From JBAZWE01 sp041658605 (GTDB lineage: Bacteria; Actinomycetota; Thermoleophilia; BMS3ABIN01): a DNA stretch of 64,000 nt. Every line of letters begins with the position of its first letter. Position 1 is the first letter of the stretch. The notes under the pieces were generated by a model. The model was not told where the DNA came from. It made no database searches and worked only from the letters and a program-made list of their open reading frames with translations. Both the position numbers and the translations under genes were made by a program. This document shows positions 61,546 through 64,000 of the stretch, piece by piece. The DNA lies in contig JBAZZU010000011.1 in assembly GCA_041658605.1 (NCBI GenBank), positions 4,423 to 68,422 of the forward strand. Direction: 5' to 3'.

Positions 61546-63135
61546 ATGACCCGCAGGATTGAAATATATGACACAACTCTTCGTGACGGGATGCAGCGGG
61601 AGGGGATGAGCTGCTCTGTTGATGAGAAGGTCCAGATCGCGCTGCGGCTGGACCGCCTCGGCGTGCATTACATCGAGGGCGGATTTCCCGGCTCCAATCC
61701 CAAGGATGTGGAATTTTATAAAAGGGTGGCGACGCACAGGCTGCGCTCCGCTCGTCTGGCTGCTTTTGGCATGACCCATAAAAAGGGCGTTCGTCCGCAC
61801 CAGGATCCGCTGCTCAAGGGCCTGCTTAAAGTGGATACGCCCGTGGTCACCATCGTCGGCAAGAGCTGGAAGCTGCATACCCAGAAAGTGCTGAGGGTCG
61901 GCCTGGAAGAAAATTTGAAGATGATAGAGGGCACGGTCAGCTACCTGGTGCGCAAGGGGCGCGAGGTTTTTTATGACGCCGAGCATTTTTTCGATGGATT
62001 CCTGGATGACCAGGAGTACGCGCTGCGCACCCTGAAGGTTGCGGTTGAAGCGGGGGCGAGCCGTGTGGTGCTCTGCGACACCAATGGCGCCACACTGCCA
62101 TCGCAGGCGGCTGCGATTGTCGGGCGCGTGGTCTCCGAAGCCGGCGTTCCGGTCGGCATCCATGCCCATAATGACGCTGATTGCGCCGTGGCGGTTTCGC
62201 TGATGGCCGTAGAGGCTGGCGCCGGCCAGGTCCAGGGGACCATCAACGGTTACGGCGAGCGCTGCGGCAACGCCAACCTGGTTTCCATCATACCGGCGCT
62301 GAAGCTGAAGATGGGATTCAATTGCGTGAGCGACCGGCGTCTGGCGGAGCTTGCCGAGACATCTCATTATGTGGCCGAAGTGGTCAATGTGAGCCCCGAG
62401 ACACACCAGCCCTATGTAGGCGAGAACGCGTTCGCGCACAAGGGCGGACTGCATGTGAGCGCGGCGCTCAAGGACGCGAGGACTTTCGAGCATGTGGATC
62501 CGGCGCTGGTGGGGAACCGGCAGCGCATCCTGATCAGCGAACTCTCCGGTCGGGCGACTGTGCTTAAAAAATGCACCGAGATGGGCCTGGACTTAAACGA
62601 AGACAAGGATACGCTCAACCGGCTGCTAAAAAGATTGAAGGATAAGGAGCATGCCGGTTATCACTACGAGGTGGCGGACGCTTCGCTCGAGCTTTTCCTG
62701 AGACGTGAGCTGGGCCTCCATACGCCGACGGTCGAACTGGATAACTTCCGGGTGATCGTCCAGAAGCGCAAGAGCGCCGTTATCAGCGAGGCCAAGATCG
62801 TCCTCAGGAGCGATGCCGGCGGTGAGCTGCCGATCGCCTTCGCCGAGGGAAACGGCCCGGTAAACGCGCTCGACAACGCGCTGCGGAAGCTTCTGCCCGT
62901 CAAATATCCGAAGCTTGTCGAAGAGCTTTCACACATACATCTGGTCAACTACAAGGTCCGCATACTTGACGAACACAAGGGGACGGGCGCTGTCACCCGT
63001 GTGCTGCTCGATTCCAGCAACGGGCATGATTCGTGGGGGACCGTCGGCGTGTCGGAGAACATCATCGAGGCGAGTTGGGAAGCCCTGGTAGACAGCATCG
63101 AGTACGGGCTGATAAAGCGCCGGCGCCGCCGTTAG
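61546..63135 (+). CDS. cimA: Citramalate synthase
   Basis: The 529-residue enzyme condenses pyruvate and acetyl-CoA to citramalate, opening a threonine-independent route to isoleucine. It is of the LeuA family, with YDTTLRDGMQREG, HAHNDADCAVA and GYGERCGNANLVS, and a C-terminal regulatory domain. The DGMQ reading, rather than the DGEQ of leuA, and the FAHKGGLHVSA segment mark the CimA group. It lies after ilvE with its own ribosome site. Confidence 0.94.
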   Translation: MTRRIEIYDTTLRDGMQREGMSCSVDEKVQIALRLDRLGVHYIEGGFPGSNPKDVEFYKRVATHRLRSARLAAFGMTHKKGVRPHQDPLLKGLLKVDTPVVTIVGKSWKLHTQKVLRVGLEENLKMIEGTVSYLVRKGREVFYDAEHFFDGFLDDQEYALRTLKVAVEAGASRVVLCDTNGATLPSQAAAIVGRVVSEAGVPVGIHAHNDADCAVAVSLMAVEAGAGQVQGTINGYGERCGNANLVSIIPALKLKMGFNCVSDRRLAELAETSHYVAEVVNVSPETHQPYVGENAFAHKGGLHVSAALKDARTFEHVDPALVGNRQRILISELSGRATVLKKCTEMGLDLNEDKDTLNRLLKRLKDKEHAGYHYEVADASLELFLRRELGLHTPTVELDNFRVIVQKRKSAVISEAKIVLRSDAGGELPIAFAEGNGPVNALDNALRKLLPVKYPKLVEELSHIHLVNYKVRILDEHKGTGAVTRVLLDSSNGHDSWGTVGVSENIIEASWEALVDSIEYGLIKRRRRR

Positions 63136-63161
63136 CGCGCGTTTCGCGCGGCAGACAGCAC

Positions 63162-63791
63162 ATGGCGCAAATAAAGCTACAGCCGCCGGGCAAGATAATC
63201 GCTGTCGGACTCAACTACCGGTCGCATGCCGCCGAACTGAATATGGCCGTGCCGGAAGAGCCGGTCCTTTTCATGAAACCCCCGTCGGCTGTCATCGCGG
63301 CCGGCGAGGCTATAGTCCTTCCTCCTTCCTCAGCACAGGTTGACTATGAGGCCGAACTTGCGGTTGTCATCGGAAAGACCGCACGCGGGGTGGGTGTGGA
63401 TGAAGCCGCGGCTTATGTGCTCGGTTATACCTGCGCCAACGACGTGACCGCCCGCGACCTGCAGAAACTGGACGGACAGTGGACGCGTTCAAAGAGTTTC
63501 GATACTTTCTGCCCGCTGGGGCCGTGGGTTGAAAGCGTGGCACCGGCGCCGGACTCGCTGGTGGAGCTGGTGCTCAACGGTGAGGTACGCCAGAGCGCGC
63601 CTGTTTCGGACATGATATTTTCGCCGCTGGAGCTGGTGGCGTTTATCTCCGGGGTCATGACGCTTGAGGCTGGCGATGTCATCCTTACGGGTACGCCGCC
63701 AGGGGTAGGGGCGCTGACGGCCGGGGATGAGGTAACGGTCAGGGTTGACGGGATCGGCGAGCTGGTCAGCAATGTTGTGACGCCCGCATAG
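63162..63791 (+). CDS. Fumarylacetoacetate hydrolase-family protein
   Basis: The 209-residue product has KIIAVGLNYRSHAAE, DYEAELAVVIGK with the metal-binding acidic residues, TCANDVTARDLQ, KSFDTFCPLGPW and GDVILTGTPPGVG. The family acts on 2-keto acid enols, for example oxaloacetate decarboxylation or hydrolysis of acylpyruvates. The substrate is unknown. The ATG at 63162 fits the family N-terminus but has no ribosome site, and the frame is open to 63033 inside cimA. It lies 26 bases after the cimA stop. Confidence 0.88.
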   Translation: MAQIKLQPPGKIIAVGLNYRSHAAELNMAVPEEPVLFMKPPSAVIAAGEAIVLPPSSAQVDYEAELAVVIGKTARGVGVDEAAAYVLGYTCANDVTARDLQKLDGQWTRSKSFDTFCPLGPWVESVAPAPDSLVELVLNGEVRQSAPVSDMIFSPLELVAFISGVMTLEAGDVILTGTPPGVGALTAGDEVTVRVDGIGELVSNVVTPA

Positions 63792-63810
63792 TACCGGGAG
63801 ATAATAATAT

Positions 63811-63835
63811 ACGGGACTGACGCTGTCAGTCCCGT
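63811..63835 (+). terminator. Hairpin after the fumarylacetoacetase-family gene
   Basis: ACGGGACTGAC and GTCAGTCCCGT form an 11-bp perfect stem with a GCT loop, 19 bases after the stop. No T tract follows, so termination would be partial. Confidence 0.65.
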
Positions 63836-63848
63836 CCGGCGCCTGTGA

Positions 63849-63854
63849 TATAGT
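63849..63854 (+). promoter_or_regulatory. Extended -10 box (TGA-TATAGT)
   Basis: TATAGT preceded by TGA matches the box in front of the leaderless gene at 18305. The gene that follows starts about 20 bases later. Confidence 0.4.
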
Positions 63855-63872
63855 TTCAACGATTCTGATTCT

Positions 63873-64000
63873 TTGAAAGCGGAGCTGTTGAAACAGAGTG
63901 AAATATTGCAGACTGAGGGTAGTGCAATCGACGTAATGCTCGATTACCAGCCGGCGCTCGAGCTTCTTGGTTTTGAATCATTCCGCGCCGGCCAGAGCGA
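63873..64000 (+). CDS. N-terminus of a probable RecQ-like helicase (partial)
   Basis: The open frame runs to the right edge with 42 codons and includes ALELLGFESFRAGQSE. The FESFRxGQ pattern is the start (motif 0) of RecQ-family helicases, where the glutamine contacts ATP. Only this motif is present, so the family is a guess. The start is unclear: a TTG at 63873, another at 63888 next to GGAG, or the ATG at 63936. Confidence 0.4.
   Translation, partial: MKAELLKQSEILQTEGSAIDVMLDYQPALELLGFESFRAGQS

Noticed and set aside
61528..62493. Reverse-strand open frame of about 320 codons inside cimA
   Set aside because: It is antisense to cimA and its protein has no recognisable fold.

Overview
The window is 64 kb of ordinary, densely packed bacterial chromosome of moderately high GC. 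There is no insertion sequence, prophage or CRISPR array. Gene content points to a Gram-positive-type, probably deep-branching Actinomycetota-like organism: a CAP-domain secreted protein with tryptophan-rich repeats, bifunctional RelA next to a RecJ with a long C-terminal extension, CIRCE-controlled groESL, an actinobacterial-type LeuB, and a type IV pilus locus without the outer-membrane secretin genes. The placement is inference; no 16S rRNA gene is present.

Layout. 1-12.4 kb: a cut-off secreted protein, an initiator tRNA, the CAP protein, a decayed FAD-oxidase fragment, recJ-relA, a NifU-like scaffold, a 38-residue orphan peptide with a RiPP-like leader, an EF-G-like GTPase, a beta-propeller lipoprotein and a cysteine-rich small protein. 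12.4-20.3 kb: groES-groEL behind a CIRCE operator, an ADP-ribosylglycohydrolase, lysA with a GCS2-family ligase, a small possible nuclease-fold protein with hpt, and a TlpA-like lipoprotein with a glutaredoxin. 20.4-24.1 kb: tpiA-gpmI-secG-aroE. 24.1-35 kb: a type IV pilus locus, pilB-pilT-pilC-sigma factor, then a cyclic di-GMP-I riboswitch with its own terminator, two major-type pilins and four minor pilins. 35-46.8 kb: a P-type ATPase resembling Na,K-ATPase with two TrkA proteins, a cyclase-family hydrolase, a glycogen-debranching-type enzyme, an IlvD-family dehydratase and a PAS/GAF sensor that lacks an output domain. 46.9-55.7 kb: hom-thrC plus a phosphoglycerate-mutase-like protein that may be the missing homoserine kinase, an NlpC/P60 peptidase and two tandem GGDEF/HD-GYP proteins. 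55.7-64 kb: a possible leucine leader peptide followed by leuA-leuC-leuD-leuB-ilvE, cimA, a fumarylacetoacetase-family gene and the start of what may be a helicase.

How the parts fit. Two enzymes that can make and break cyclic di-GMP and a riboswitch that reads it in front of the pilin genes make pilus output a likely c-di-GMP target. A group 3-type sigma factor lies between pilC and that promoter. Amino acid genes cover lysine (lysA), threonine (hom, thrC), leucine (leuABCD, ilvE), an isoleucine route through citramalate (cimA) and part of the shikimate pathway (aroE).

The best candidates for something undescribed are the orphan RiPP-like peptide at 8493-8609, the riboswitch whose aptamer core is exactly complementary to a segment inside its terminator (29224-29359), and the PGM-like protein in the threonine operon. 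Start codons were chosen by Shine-Dalgarno spacing and family N-termini, and several are moved inward from the longest open frame; each case is stated.
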